A DNA stretch of 64,000 nt from Methanomassiliicoccales archaeon (lineage in GTDB: Archaea; Thermoplasmatota; Thermoplasmata; Methanomassiliicoccales; UBA472), in assembly GCA_036504055.1 (NCBI GenBank), contig DASXVU010000031.1, positions 1 through 64,000 on the forward strand, read 5' to 3'. The notes under the pieces are model-generated. The model was given only the letters and a program-made list of their open reading frames with translations, had not been told where the DNA came from and ran no database searches. Within the stretch, counting starts at the first letter, position 1; each line of letters begins with the position of its first letter. This document shows positions 1-9,526 of the stretch, one piece after another. Both the position numbers and the translations under genes were made by a program.

Positions 1-567
1 GAAATGGCACGCGGAGTCCTTACGCCCCAAGAGATAATCGATTCACTCGCTGCAGGGATGAATGAGGTTGGGATCAGGTTCGAGAGGGGTCGCCTTTTCC
101 TTCCTCATGTAATGGTAGCTGCAAATGCGATGACCTCGGGAGTAAAGATCATTGAAAAGGATCTTCCCAAAGGTGAAGCAGGCAAAAGCCTAGGCGTGAT
201 TGTGACTGGAACAGTTGAAGGGGACGTCCATGACATTGGAAAATCAATCGTCTCCACTATGTTGCAGTGCGCTGGATATGAAGTACACGATCTAGGTAGG
301 GATGTACCAACAAAGAACTTCATTGACACTATAAAGGACAAAAATGCAGATATGGTAGGCTTGTCCGCCTTGATGACCACATCAATGCAAACCCAGAAAG
401 AAGTTATCGAGGTCTTAGTTGAAAAGGGTTTGAGAAAGAATGTAAAGGTGATGGTCGGCGGTGCACCAGCGACACAATCATGGGCTGAAAAGATTGGTGC
501 TGATGGCTATGGAGAGAACGCGAGTGAAGCGGTTAAGAAGGCCGGAGAACTTCTCAAGAAGAAGTGA
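1..567 (+). CDS. mtbC: Dimethylamine corrinoid protein MtbC (5' end outside window)
   Basis: Corrinoid protein that carries the methyl group from dimethylamine methyltransferase to the coenzyme M methylase. The frame is open to the left edge and the usual helical N-terminus is incomplete, so the gene starts before the window. The cap-helix end (RGRLFLPHV) is followed by the B12-binding motif DVHDIGK, whose His is the lower cobalt ligand, and by the Rossmann-like segment with VGLSALMT and VMVGGAP. It ends in TGA, 32 bp before mtbB, and the two are surely co-transcribed. The mtbB neighbour is why I call it MtbC rather than MtmC or MttC; the three are close paralogues. Confidence 0.9.
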   Translation, partial: EMARGVLTPQEIIDSLAAGMNEVGIRFERGRLFLPHVMVAANAMTSGVKIIEKDLPKGEAGKSLGVIVTGTVEGDVHDIGKSIVSTMLQCAGYEVHDLGRDVPTKNFIDTIKDKNADMVGLSALMTTSMQTQKEVIEVLVEKGLRKNVKVMVGGAPATQSWAEKIGADGYGENASEAVKKAGELLKKK

Positions 568-599
568 GAATTGTAAACTTGATCAAGGAGGAAAGATAA

Positions 600-2006
600 A
601 TGTCAAACGAATATGCAATTAGAATGGGAGATGGCAAGAGAGTCTATCTCTCAAAGAAGCAAATCATAGAAGATGTTGCCGCAGGGTCTGAAGATGCTGC
701 AGATCTCGGAAGTATCCCCACTATGAGCTCCGAAGATATGGAAAGGCTCGTAGAAATTCTGATGATACCAGGGAGAATGGTGGGCGTTGAGCATGGAATG
801 GAAGTGCCCGTTACTCATGATATCGGAACCATCCGCCTTGACGGAGATCAAGGAAACAGCGGTGTCGGAATTCCCTCCAGTAGATTAGTCGGAATGATGA
901 CGCATGAACGAGCCCTAGGAGCCGACTCAATGGAACTTGGCCACATCGACTACAGTTTCAAACCAGTTAAACCGGTGATTGCCCAAGAGATGCAGACGAT
1001 GGAGGTCGTTCAGCAGAACATGGTTGTTCCGGTGCTTTACGGTGCCATGCCGAATATGGGCCTCTATTATCGCCCAGATGGTCCGTTTGATAACCCCGGC
1101 GACCTTATGAAAGCCTTTAAGATCGAGGAAGCCCAAAGGTCAACAGAACATGCAGCAGAGCATTTGACTCGAGACATGATCTGGGTAATGCAGAGAATCA
1201 TGAAATCAGGATCAGATGGTGTCAACTTTGACACGACTGCGGCAGCGGGAGATGGCGATTTCTTTGCCACGCTCAATGCGATCGAAGTATTGAGGAATGA
1301 ATTTCCCGAAATGTATATAGAATCCGGTATGGCTGGAGAGCTAGTACTTGGAATGCATGGTGAATTAAAATACAAGGGTGAGACCTTGGCTGGCATGTGG
1401 CCACATCAGCAGGCAAAAATGGTGGCTAAAGCTGGTTCTAACATTTTTGGCCCTGTGGTCAATACCAACACCAGCAAGTCAGGTGCATGGAATCTGGGAA
1501 GAGCGGTCACTTTCGTAAAAGCTGCAGTTAAGGAATCTCCAATCCCATGTCATGTAAATATGGGCATGGGCGTGGGTGGAATTCCCATGTTCGAGACCCC
1601 CACAATAGATGCCGTCTCTCATGCAAGCAAGGCAATGGTAGAGATTGCCGGCGTCGATGGCATATAGATTGGGGTCGGCGACCCTATGGGTATGCCGATA
1701 ACACACGTAATGACTTCCGGGATGAGCGGAATTAGGGCAGCTGGCGATCTCGTATGTAGGATGGAGTTTGCGAAAAGCATGAGAATCAAGCAAGCGAAGG
1801 AGTACGTTGCAAAGAAGGTGGGTGTCACCCCAGTGGACCTGAGCGACGAATTTGTCATGCGAGATATCAGAGAGAGCCTCGGAATTGGTGTGGTAACTTC
1901 TGTTGCTGGAGCACCAAAAGGCATTGCTGCTAAGATGAACATAGAAAAGTTGCTGGGCATCAAGATAAACTGTTGCGAAAAGTTCAGGGCACAGGTGAAG
2001 AAGTAG
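600..2006 (+). CDS. mtbB: Dimethylamine methyltransferase MtbB, pyrrolysine at in-frame TAG
   Basis: Methylates the MtbC corrinoid with dimethylamine. The frame is cut by TAG at 1665-1667 (codon 356), and MtbB-type sequence continues without shift on both sides (AGVDGI before, [14 protein letters not shown] after). This is the known position of the catalytic pyrrolysine in the family, and the 468-residue total matches the family length. A strong ribosome site (AAGGAGGAAAG, 586-596) precedes ATG 600. The apparent C-terminus is also a TAG (2004-2006), followed six codons later by TGA (2025-2027). One amber is therefore read as sense and another lies at the natural end of the same mRNA. Confidence 0.95.
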
Positions 2007-2031
2007 AAACGGAAACGCTTGATTTGATAAT

Positions 2032-2086
2032 CTCTGGATCAGCATCTACTGTCAAGTTCATTTTGGTCCAGAGAGCGGTTTTTTTC
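2032..2086 (+). terminator. Hairpin plus T-run after mtbB
   Basis: Inverted repeat CTCTGGA (2032-2038) and TCCAGAG (2067-2073), followed shortly by a run of seven or more T (about 2079-2086). It lies between mtbB and the permease gene and fits a terminator or attenuator that lowers permease expression relative to mtbCB. Confidence 0.5.
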
Positions 2087-2112
2087 CACATACGATATAG
2101 GAGGGGTGAGTC

Positions 2113-3600
2113 ATGGTTGATGGTCAAGAAGGTGGAGGCGGTTCTACGGAAACCGAGCCGAAGAAGGCGAATTCGAACGAACTGCAAAGAACTATAGATT
2201 GGAAACAAGGATTGATGATCGCTGTTGGAGTGCCATTGCTGATATTGCCATCGATTGGCTATACCGCATCGTATCTATGGGCGGCTGCGATAATACTCTG
2301 GGTCGCATCTGTTTTACAAGGGTTCATGCAGAATATTGCCTATGGAGAAATGGCGACGGCATTCCCCAAAGCTTCAGGGTTGCCTGGTTTTGCTCAGGCT
2401 GTATTCAGAACTAAAAACAACGTAAACAAATATGATAAAGGGAAGTTGATTGGTGGATTCAGCGCCTGGGGGTATTGGTTCGCATGGAATCCGGTATTGG
2501 CGATTTTTTCATTGACGATCGCCAGCTATCTGCAAGGCATGATTCCGGCTTTGGCTGGGTATGATTTCGTATCTTTGGCCTTAGTTTGTGGCGCATTAAT
2601 ATTCGTGGCCCTAATTCTTATAAATATAAGAGGACTGGCCAACGGTGCAAGGATTGGATTAATTCTAGCAGTTGTCTCCCTTATTCCGTTGATTGTGATA
2701 TCGATTGCGCCATTTGTCACTGGTGATTTTAACGCTTCGAATATCACTAATAACCTAGTGCCTACTGGATGGACATGGGATTGGCAGCATATACTGATAA
2801 TCTTTGGTCTATTCGCCATCGCTCAATGGAGTGCGTGCGCCTGGGAAACTGCAGCTATATATGGACCACAATACAAGAAACCAGGGTCGGATGTTCCCAA
2901 AGCCTTATTCTCCTGTGGGATAATTTGTCTCATTATCTTTGCACTAGTTCAGACATCTGTGACTGGCACATTGGGAATTGATGGCATTCTTGCAGAACCG
3001 GTCTCGCCCTTAGTACCGATGGCTGAAATGAGTTTCGGCTCGCTCGGTTCATCTGTCATGATTGTCATGCTCGTAGCTGCCATGATCTTGATAATTCAGA
3101 CGGCATTCCTGGGCTCTGCAACATCGATGCATTCCATGGCCTCTGAAGGAAATCTTCCAAGATTCTTCAGCAAGCTGAACTCGAGTGGTGTTCCAGTTCG
3201 GGCAATGCTAGTCATCGCACTCTTTAATATGGCGCTGATCTCACTAAAGACCCCGACAGCAATACTAGCAGCATCAGCGATTGGCTACACTTGCGCCAAC
3301 GGTATTAGCCTATTTGCCTATGTCAAGGCTAAGCGGGATCCAGAGCTAAGGAAGTTGGATCGACCGTTCAAGGCACCAAGAGGTTGGACATACGTTGCCC
3401 TTGCGTTCGGGCTGTTCAACATCCCTCTATGTCTAATTGGTGTCATGTATTTGAACAGTCTAGAAAGTGGAATAACGGCAATTATTGTTGGAGTCATCGT
3501 ACTTGCAGCCTATTTACCGATCTGGTTCTGGACCCAGCACGAGAATACCAAAAATCATGAAAAAGAGGTGAAAGTGGAACAACCCGAGGCATTGAATTGA
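2113..3600 (+). CDS. APC-family permease, probable methylamine transporter
   Basis: 495-residue integral membrane protein with about 12 hydrophobic segments, a soluble Gly/Glu/Lys-rich N-terminus of about 30 residues and a charged C-terminal tail. It has the amino acid-polyamine-organocation fold features: a first helix region at GVPLLILPSIG and the helix-8-like segment with FLGSATSMHSMASEG before the cytosolic loop. A good ribosome site (GGAGGGGTGAG) precedes ATG 2113. Its position between mtbCB and the pyrrolysine genes suggests uptake of dimethylamine or another methylamine. The substrate is inferred from context only. It ends in TGA. Confidence 0.8.
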   Translation: MVDGQEGGGGSTETEPKKANSNELQRTIDWKQGLMIAVGVPLLILPSIGYTASYLWAAAIILWVASVLQGFMQNIAYGEMATAFPKASGLPGFAQAVFRTKNNVNKYDKGKLIGGFSAWGYWFAWNPVLAIFSLTIASYLQGMIPALAGYDFVSLALVCGALIFVALILINIRGLANGARIGLILAVVSLIPLIVISIAPFVTGDFNASNITNNLVPTGWTWDWQHILIIFGLFAIAQWSACAWETAAIYGPQYKKPGSDVPKALFSCGIICLIIFALVQTSVTGTLGIDGILAEPVSPLVPMAEMSFGSLGSSVMIVMLVAAMILIIQTAFLGSATSMHSMASEGNLPRFFSKLNSSGVPVRAMLVIALFNMALISLKTPTAILAASAIGYTCANGISLFAYVKAKRDPELRKLDRPFKAPRGWTYVALAFGLFNIPLCLIGVMYLNSLESGITAIIVGVIVLAAYLPIWFWTQHENTKNHEKEVKVEQPEALN

Positions 3601-3610
3601 ATTTATCAAT

Positions 3611-3629
3611 GGACAGGTAAAACCTGTCC
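3611..3629 (+). terminator. Perfect 8-bp hairpin after permease
   Basis: GGACAGGT-AAA-ACCTGTCC, a perfect inverted repeat with a 3-nt loop, ten bases past the permease stop and followed by AT-rich sequence. A transcription end or RNA-stabilising hairpin is the simplest reading. An operator is possible, since GGACA/TGTCC half-sites recur between argC and argG. Confidence 0.5.
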
Positions 3630-3819
3630 GCCAATTATTTCCTATACTCTTTGAGATAAAAACTCCTTAAACGAAGCATGTGAGATGCACACAATGAATG
3701 AAAAAAAGGAAAAAGACCAGGTGATGAAAAAAGGCATTTCCCATTTTCGGAAATATGCCAATATTCATATCGTAAGCCACATTTATCAATATTCCAATGA
3801 TATTGTACATCTAATGCAT

Positions 3820-3890
3820 GGAGGGTTGGTCAGGGACCGCCGGGCCTCTACAGCTATGGCAGCCGGGTTCGATTCCCGGGCCCTTCGCCA
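3820..3890 (+). tRNA. pylT: tRNA-Pyl (CUA anticodon)
   Basis: Amber suppressor tRNA. Acceptor GGAGGGT pairs with GCCCTTC, discriminator G, and CCA is encoded. One base (T3827) separates acceptor and D-stem, a tRNA(Pyl) signature. The D-arm is GGTC-AGG-GACC with a 3-nt loop. The anticodon loop CTCTACA carries CTA at 3848-3850. The anticodon stem is seven pairs with a bulged A (A3856), like the broken stem of Methanomassiliicoccales tRNA(Pyl). The T-arm is CCGGG-TTCGATT-CCCGG. It is the first gene of the pylTSBCD block; an AT-rich candidate TATA element lies near 3782-3793. Confidence 0.93.
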
Positions 3891-3928
3891 TTATTCTCAA
3901 AGCATCCTCTTACCCCGAGGTGGATAGG

Positions 3929-4756
3929 ATGCCGCTTATCTGGACCTCTTCCCAGTCTCAGAGAATTCGAGAGCTGGGCGGAGATATTTCTCAAATTGAG
4001 GAATTTCAAACCGAAGAAGCCAGGGAGAAAGCGTTCTCCGTGCTCATCGAAAAACTGCAATCCCAGCACCGTAAGTTGATCCGTGACCTCTCCGTCAATC
4101 CCCGCCGGCATCCGCTTGCCGAACTGGAGGACTCGCTCGCCAACATGCTGGTCAGCAAGGGTTTCCTGGAGGTGAAGACCCCCACCATAATTTCCTACGA
4201 AGCGCTGAGGAAGATGGGCATCGACAAGGAACACCTTCTATACGAACAGGTCTTTTGGCTTGACGAGAAAAGATGCCTCAGGCCCATGCTGGCACCGAAC
4301 CTGTATTTCTTAATGAGGCAACTGAAACGGAACGTGAAGATGCCTCTGATGATGTTCGAAATCGGGACCTGCTATCGGAAGGAGTCGCACGGAAATTCGC
4401 ACCTCGAGGAGTTCACCATGCTGAACCTCGTGGAGATGAAGCCGAGCACCGATGCGATGGAACGATTGAAAGAGCACATCGTTTCCGTCATGGACCAGGT
4501 CGGTCTGGAATACGAACTGGTCACCGCCAAGTCCGAGGTCTACGTCAGCACCATCGACGTCGAGGTCGGTGGAGTGGAGGTCGCATCAGGCGCCGTGGGA
4601 CCACATGTCCTCGACAAGGCCCATGGCATAACCGACCCATGGGCGGGAGTGGGTTTCGGATTGGAGCGCCTGCTCTTGATGAAAAGCGGCGACCTGAACA
4701 TCAAAAAGGTAGGTCGGAGCCTGATCTACCTCAACGGAGCAAGGATCGATATCTGA
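3929..4756 (+). CDS. pylS: Pyrrolysyl-tRNA synthetase, catalytic domain only
   Basis: Charges tRNA(Pyl) with pyrrolysine. ATG 3929 follows GAGGTGG (3917-3923). The frame is open further upstream but only through the tRNA gene, so that extension is not real. The 275-residue product equals the short class lacking the PylSn tRNA-binding domain, and no separate pylSn is present in the window. Pocket residues line up with the short enzymes: L121, L125, Y126, M129, N166, V168. Class II motif 2 (CYRKESHGNSHLEEF, from about 148) and motif 3 (GFGLERLLL, from about 242) are intact. Ten bases separate it from pylB. Confidence 0.96.
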   Translation: MPLIWTSSQSQRIRELGGDISQIEEFQTEEAREKAFSVLIEKLQSQHRKLIRDLSVNPRRHPLAELEDSLANMLVSKGFLEVKTPTIISYEALRKMGIDKEHLLYEQVFWLDEKRCLRPMLAPNLYFLMRQLKRNVKMPLMMFEIGTCYRKESHGNSHLEEFTMLNLVEMKPSTDAMERLKEHIVSVMDQVGLEYELVTAKSEVYVSTIDVEVGGVEVASGAVGPHVLDKAHGITDPWAGVGFGLERLLLMKSGDLNIKKVGRSLIYLNGARIDI

Positions 4757-4766
4757 AGGTGAAAGA

Positions 4767-5852
4767 ATGAACACGGATGAAGATCTGGATATCATAATTT
4801 CAAAGGCCCGGGAGGGCCGGATTCTGGCTGACGGCGAGATCGCCTATCTGCTTGGACTTCGCGATGAAGCGTCCGTCGGCAAACTCTTCGAAACGGCCCG
4901 TCATGTCAGGGACAGGAACTTCGGGCACAAGGTGTTCCTTTACGGTTTTGTGTACTTCTCTACCCATTGCCGGAACAACTGTTCTTTCTGCTTCTACAGA
5001 AGGTCGAACGAGGAGAGCGTGAGGTACCGTAAGAACCGGGAGGAGATCATCGGCCTGGCCACCGCGCTCGAGGATTCCGGGATCCATCTGGTGGACCTCA
5101 CCATGGGTGAAGACCCTACCTATCACGGAAAGGCGGGTTACAACGAGCTGGTGGACCTTGTCCAGAACGTGGACGATTCGGTCGATGTGCCCATAATGGT
5201 CTCCCCCGGCGTGGTGCCCAGGGAGATGTTCACCTCGCTTCGGAACGCGGGCACCGACTGGTTCGCCTGCTACCAGGAGACCCATAACCGAGAACTGTTC
5301 AGCAGACTGCGCCCTGACCAGGACTATGACGTACGCCTGAACCAGAAGACCTGGGCCGGGGAAAGGGGGATGCTGACCGAGGAGGGCATCATGATCGGCG
5401 TGGGGGAGACCATAGCCGACCGGGTGAACTCCATCAAGATGATGGGCAAACTGGGAGTGCAGCAGGTTAGGGCCATGACCTTCGTGCCGCAGGCCAACAC
5501 CCCAATGAAAGGGATGCCCTCGACGCTGATGATCGAGGAGCTTGTGACCTTGGCCGTTATGCGTCTGGTGCATCAGGACAAGCTCATCCCGGCAAGCCTG
5601 GACATCGAGGGGGTCAAGGGCCTCCGCCCACGGCTCGACGCCGGTGCCAATGTCATCACCTCCATAATCCCCCCCAGCAAAGGCCTGGCAGGTGTGGCCC
5701 AACATGAGCTGGACATCGAGAACGGGGAACGGTCGAAGGGAAATATCGAGGACATGCTGGACATCATCGGTATCAAGATCGCCAGACTGACCGATTATAC
5801 GAATTTCATTGCCTCCAGGAAGGAGAGGCTTGGGATCGAGGTGATCCAGTGA
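4767..5852 (+). CDS. pylB: Methylornithine synthase PylB (radical SAM)
   Basis: Converts L-lysine to (3R)-3-methyl-D-ornithine, the first step of pyrrolysine synthesis. The radical SAM motif CRNNCSFC sits at C68, C72 and C75 of 361 residues, in the CxxxCxxC spacing. The rest shows the expected TIM-barrel segments, with MTFVPQANTPM near residue 235 and a C-terminal region typical of the biotin-synthase-like subfamily. Its stop overlaps the GTG start of pylC (GTGA), so translation is probably coupled. Confidence 0.95.
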   Translation: MNTDEDLDIIISKAREGRILADGEIAYLLGLRDEASVGKLFETARHVRDRNFGHKVFLYGFVYFSTHCRNNCSFCFYRRSNEESVRYRKNREEIIGLATALEDSGIHLVDLTMGEDPTYHGKAGYNELVDLVQNVDDSVDVPIMVSPGVVPREMFTSLRNAGTDWFACYQETHNRELFSRLRPDQDYDVRLNQKTWAGERGMLTEEGIMIGVGETIADRVNSIKMMGKLGVQQVRAMTFVPQANTPMKGMPSTLMIEELVTLAVMRLVHQDKLIPASLDIEGVKGLRPRLDAGANVITSIIPPSKGLAGVAQHELDIENGERSKGNIEDMLDIIGIKIARLTDYTNFIASRKERLGIEVIQ

Positions 5853-7018
5853 AGGTCGGTGTGGTGGGCGGTGCGCTTCAGGGCACTGAGGCGATCTACC
5901 TATCGAAGAAGGCGGGCATTGAAACGGTGGTCATCGACCGGAGAAAGAAGGCACCCGCTATGTCACTGGCGGACGAAGCGGTGAACATCGATGTGATCAA
6001 GGAACCGAGACGGGCGATAAGGGTGTTCGAGGACTGCGATGCGGTCCTACCGGCCAACGAGAACTATGAGACGCTGACCTCTCTGGTGAAACTGTTCGAG
6101 AACCTGGACGTCCCGCTGATGTTCGACATGGAATCATATGATGTGTCATCCTCCAAGGTCCGGTCCAATGAAATGATGAGGAAGCTCAAGGTCCCCATGC
6201 CTGGAGATTGGCCGGAATGCGGGTTCCCGGTCGTTGTGAAGCCCTCCGGGCAAAGCGGAAGCACCGGGGTCACCAAGGCAGTCACCCAGCAAGAGCTGGA
6301 GGAAGGGATTGACCGGGTCCGGGGCATCGGCGATGATTGCATTGTGCAGGAGTTCGTAGAGGGACCGAACATCTCTGTCGAGGTCATCGGGAACGGCATC
6401 GAAATGGTGCCTTTGGTGATCACTGAGGTCGTTCTGGACGACGGATACGACTGCAAGATGGTCCGTTCGCCGTACAGAAAGCTCGATGCCGACACCGAGA
6501 TGATCTTCATGGCCGCCAGCGAGAAGATGGCCCAGCACATGACCTTGAACGGTATCATGGATGTGGAGGCGATCGTCAAGGATGGTATCCCAAAGATCCT
6601 GGAGATCGATGCCCGGATACCAAGCCAGACACCGGCGGCGGTGCTCGGCTCGAGCGGCATCAACATCATTTCGATGCTGACCGATTCCTTCGTCAAAGGG
6701 AAACTGGAAAGGCCCAGACCGACCAAGAGCGGTGCTGCCTTCTACGAGCACGTCATCGTCAGCGGCAGTACGATGCGTTCCTGCGGAGAAGGCGTGTTCG
6801 CCGGGGTGGATAGACCCCAGCTCATGCCTGGACTATTCAAATCCGATGAGATGATAACCGACTATGAGCCAGGCAAGAATAGGTGGAGGGCCACGATCAT
6901 CAATTCCGGCCCCTCCGAAGAGGCTGCCTGGCACAAGAGGCTGGCCTGCCTGTGGGAGATCATGGAACAGACCGGCGTTACCAGGTACGTCAACCCGATA
7001 CCGGAGGCGATGAAATGA
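5849..7018 (+). CDS. pylC: 3-methylornithine-lysine ligase PylC
   Basis: ATP-grasp ligase joining 3-methyl-D-ornithine to the epsilon-amino group of lysine. The N-terminal Rossmann segment KVGVVGGALQG is followed by the ATP-grasp core (GFPVVVKPSGQSGSTGV, then the metal- and ATP-binding end PKILEIDARIPSQTP). It starts with GTG overlapping the pylB stop by four bases and its own stop overlaps pylD (ATGA). The length of 389 residues is normal for the family. Confidence 0.94.
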   Translation: MKVGVVGGALQGTEAIYLSKKAGIETVVIDRRKKAPAMSLADEAVNIDVIKEPRRAIRVFEDCDAVLPANENYETLTSLVKLFENLDVPLMFDMESYDVSSSKVRSNEMMRKLKVPMPGDWPECGFPVVVKPSGQSGSTGVTKAVTQQELEEGIDRVRGIGDDCIVQEFVEGPNISVEVIGNGIEMVPLVITEVVLDDGYDCKMVRSPYRKLDADTEMIFMAASEKMAQHMTLNGIMDVEAIVKDGIPKILEIDARIPSQTPAAVLGSSGINIISMLTDSFVKGKLERPRPTKSGAAFYEHVIVSGSTMRSCGEGVFAGVDRPQLMPGLFKSDEMITDYEPGKNRWRATIINSGPSEEAAWHKRLACLWEIMEQTGVTRYVNPIPEAMK

Positions 7019-7875
7019 CCCGATTGACCTATGAGATGATTGAGAACGTCCCGGACAGCATGGGCCTGCGGGATGAACGGCTGCGCCACGATCTGGGCAT
7101 GGACATGAAATGCCTGGCATATCTCGCATTGGGTCTCGAGGAGAGCGACCTCAACCTGAACGGCTTCAAGGCGGCGGCGGTGCCGGTCACCAGCGGGAAG
7201 GGCGTGACCCCAGGGTTCTGCGATTCGGTCTGCGCCATAACCAGACATCTCGGCATGGAAAGCCATGTCACTGAGGGGACGGACGTGGCCGGTTTCTATC
7301 AGGCCATGGAGGCGGGGGCGGACATCGTTTTCATGGCCGATGACCAAGAGTTCGTGGCCATCAACATGAGGGAGCACAGGGCGGCGGACAACACCCATTC
7401 CACGGCATTGGGGTACTTCTCCGCCCTGAAAAGAGCGGTGGGACCCCTTGCAGGGAAGGAAGTGCTGGTGATCGGTGCCGGTCGGGTCGGCAGCTGCGCC
7501 ATAGACCTTCTGGCCGACGAAAAGGCATCCATAACCGTTATGGATTCCGATCTATCCAAGATAGAATCTGTGAAGAGAAGATACCCCGACGTCAGGACGG
7601 TCAACGATCTGGAACGGGCGGTATCGGGAGCGGGTGCTATAATAAACGCATCGCCGGCCAGGATACCGGGCGAGTGGATCCGGGAAGGGGCGATCATATC
7701 CTCCCCGGGCATGCCCTATTCGTTCGACGACCTGGGTGAATCCAAGGCCAGGGTCCTCGTCCACGATCCGCTGCAGATCGGCGTCTCCGTGATGGCGGTA
7801 TGGAGCGCCAGCTACTCGATGCAGAGGAAGCCGAAGGGAATAGCCTGGGCACAGGCCATCGAGGTCATCCAATGA
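7015..7875 (+). CDS. pylD: Pyrrolysine synthase PylD
   Basis: NAD-dependent dehydrogenase that oxidises the lysine-methylornithine dipeptide; the product cyclises to pyrrolysine. ATG 7015 overlaps the pylC stop and gives 286 residues. The N-terminal helical part (LTYEMIENVPDSM onward) is followed by a Rossmann domain with VLVIGAGRVGSCAIDLL near residue 150 and a C-terminal domain ending EVIQ. Its stop overlaps the ramA start (ATGA). The tight series of four-base overlaps from pylB to ramA indicates one polycistronic mRNA. Confidence 0.95.
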   Translation: MTRLTYEMIENVPDSMGLRDERLRHDLGMDMKCLAYLALGLEESDLNLNGFKAAAVPVTSGKGVTPGFCDSVCAITRHLGMESHVTEGTDVAGFYQAMEAGADIVFMADDQEFVAINMREHRAADNTHSTALGYFSALKRAVGPLAGKEVLVIGAGRVGSCAIDLLADEKASITVMDSDLSKIESVKRRYPDVRTVNDLERAVSGAGAIINASPARIPGEWIREGAIISSPGMPYSFDDLGESKARVLVHDPLQIGVSVMAVWSASYSMQRKPKGIAWAQAIEVIQ

Positions 7876-9509
7876 CCGGATTCGGCATTGCCCTGGACAT
7901 CGGCACCAGCGGCTTCCGTGCCCAGGCGATCGATCTGAGCAACAACGAGATCATCTCGACGGCGATAACCATCCGGCACCCGATCCCGGGAGCGAACGTC
8001 ATCGACCATGTCAATTTCGCGGTGGTGACCGGGACCGAGGAGACCCATCGGCTGATGATCGATTCCATCAACAGGCTGTTGGGGAAACTGGACATCGATC
8101 TGGATAAGGTCGAACGAATGGCGGTCTGCGGGAACCCGTTCCAATTGTCCCTGTTCCAGAAGATCGAGATCCGTGACCTGGCCTATGCTGGGAAGAACAT
8201 GTTGGACAGGCTGGGAGTGGTGCCTCCCAAGAGAGACGGGGACATCGTGAGGGCGAGGGACCTGGGCCTCGACCTGCCCCCGGAAACGACGGTGATGATA
8301 CCCCCAGCGGTCAGCCACGAGATAGGGGCGGACGCACTGGCCATGCTGCTGATGACCGGCATAATGGACCAGAAGGAGCCGTGCCTGGTCATTGATTACG
8401 GCACCAACGCGGAGATGGCGCTGGTGGTCAACGGGAACGTATACTCCGGTTCGGCTGCGGCAGGGCCGGCCCTGGAAGGGCAGCAGGTGGAGATGGGCAT
8501 GCTGGCAGCGCCCGGCGCCATATCAGACGTTACCGCTGAAGCGGACGGATGGCGCTGCTCGGTGCTGGACGATGGGTTCATGTCCCAGGAAGGAGACACC
8601 GTCGATCCCACGGACGGCCGGACCGTCTCGGCCGGGGAGATGCACGGGAAGGCCACTGGTATAACTGGCACGGGACTCATCGCGGCGATCGCCAGCGGAA
8701 TCGGGGCAGGACTGATCGTGCCGCCGAAGATCAAGACACCTGACCACCGATTGCACCTGCAGGACGGGGTGTACATAACGGAGAACGATGTCTCTGAGGC
8801 GGGGAAGGCCATCGGGGCCATCAGGGCAGGGTTCCTGACCTTGATGAGAGAGGCAGGCCTCTGGACCGGAGATGTCAGGACAGCGTTCATGTCAGGAGCT
8901 TCCGGATTGTATGTGGACGCCGTCAAGGCGCAGAGTATCGGCCTGGTGCCGCCGGAGAGCGATCACATCATCCAGCTGGGCAACACCTCCCTGGCCATGG
9001 CAAAGGAGCTGGTGCTCCGGCCGGAGCGGTTCCAGGAGCTGAAGTCGTTCGCCAAGGACCTGAGGGCCAGCCACTGCATGTTCGCGACCTCGGACCTGTT
9101 CAAGCACATCTATTCCATCGAGCTGTCGCTGTGGTACTATTCGATGCCGATGTCGGCATACAGTGAAATGCTGGCCATTTACAAGCTTCCGCCGCTGCCG
9201 CCACCGGTCGCCCACGTTGACGTCGAGAGAAGGATGAGCCGGGACATACCGGACCTGGGCCGGAAGGGCATCGCCATCCTCAGGGACATCGGGGTTTCCC
9301 TGGAATCTGACCTGACAGGCTGCGTCCAGTGCGGAAAGTGCACCGAGGAATGCCCGGAGGATGCGATCACCATTGTCGAGTCGGATGGGATGTTGAGAGC
9401 GATCATCAGATCGGAACTGTGCTCAGGCACTGCATGCCGCAGATGCGAGCAGGCCTGCCCCAACCAGGCGATCAACTTCAACAACATGAGGGCGAACAGC
9501 AGCAGCTGA
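7872..9509 (+). CDS. ramA: Methylamine corrinoid protein reductive activase RamA
   Basis: ATP-dependent iron-sulfur protein that returns Co(II) corrinoid proteins such as MtbC to the active Co(I) state. The protein has 545 residues. It begins with an ASKHA-type segment (ALDIGTSGFRAQAID), has a central domain with VIDYGTNAEMAL, and ends with two [4Fe-4S] motifs: CVQCGKCTEECP near residue 485 and the spaced set C-x4-C-x2-C-x3-CP (CSGTACRRCEQACP). ATG 7872 overlaps the pylD stop. Its place at the end of the pyl genes couples reactivation to pyrrolysine production. Confidence 0.92.
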   Translation: MTGFGIALDIGTSGFRAQAIDLSNNEIISTAITIRHPIPGANVIDHVNFAVVTGTEETHRLMIDSINRLLGKLDIDLDKVERMAVCGNPFQLSLFQKIEIRDLAYAGKNMLDRLGVVPPKRDGDIVRARDLGLDLPPETTVMIPPAVSHEIGADALAMLLMTGIMDQKEPCLVIDYGTNAEMALVVNGNVYSGSAAAGPALEGQQVEMGMLAAPGAISDVTAEADGWRCSVLDDGFMSQEGDTVDPTDGRTVSAGEMHGKATGITGTGLIAAIASGIGAGLIVPPKIKTPDHRLHLQDGVYITENDVSEAGKAIGAIRAGFLTLMREAGLWTGDVRTAFMSGASGLYVDAVKAQSIGLVPPESDHIIQLGNTSLAMAKELVLRPERFQELKSFAKDLRASHCMFATSDLFKHIYSIELSLWYYSMPMSAYSEMLAIYKLPPLPPPVAHVDVERRMSRDIPDLGRKGIAILRDIGVSLESDLTGCVQCGKCTEECPEDAITIVESDGMLRAIIRSELCSGTACRRCEQACPNQAINFNNMRANSSS

Positions 9510-9526
9510 ACATGGGAGGTTGGACG

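Noticed and set aside
3818-3928. N-terminal extension of PylS
   Set aside because: It would translate the tRNA(Pyl) gene; ATG 3929 has its own ribosome site and gives the standard 275-residue enzyme.
4800-5705. 301-codon minus-strand frame opposite pylB
   Set aside because: Antisense shadow; pylB has clear radical SAM motifs on the plus strand.
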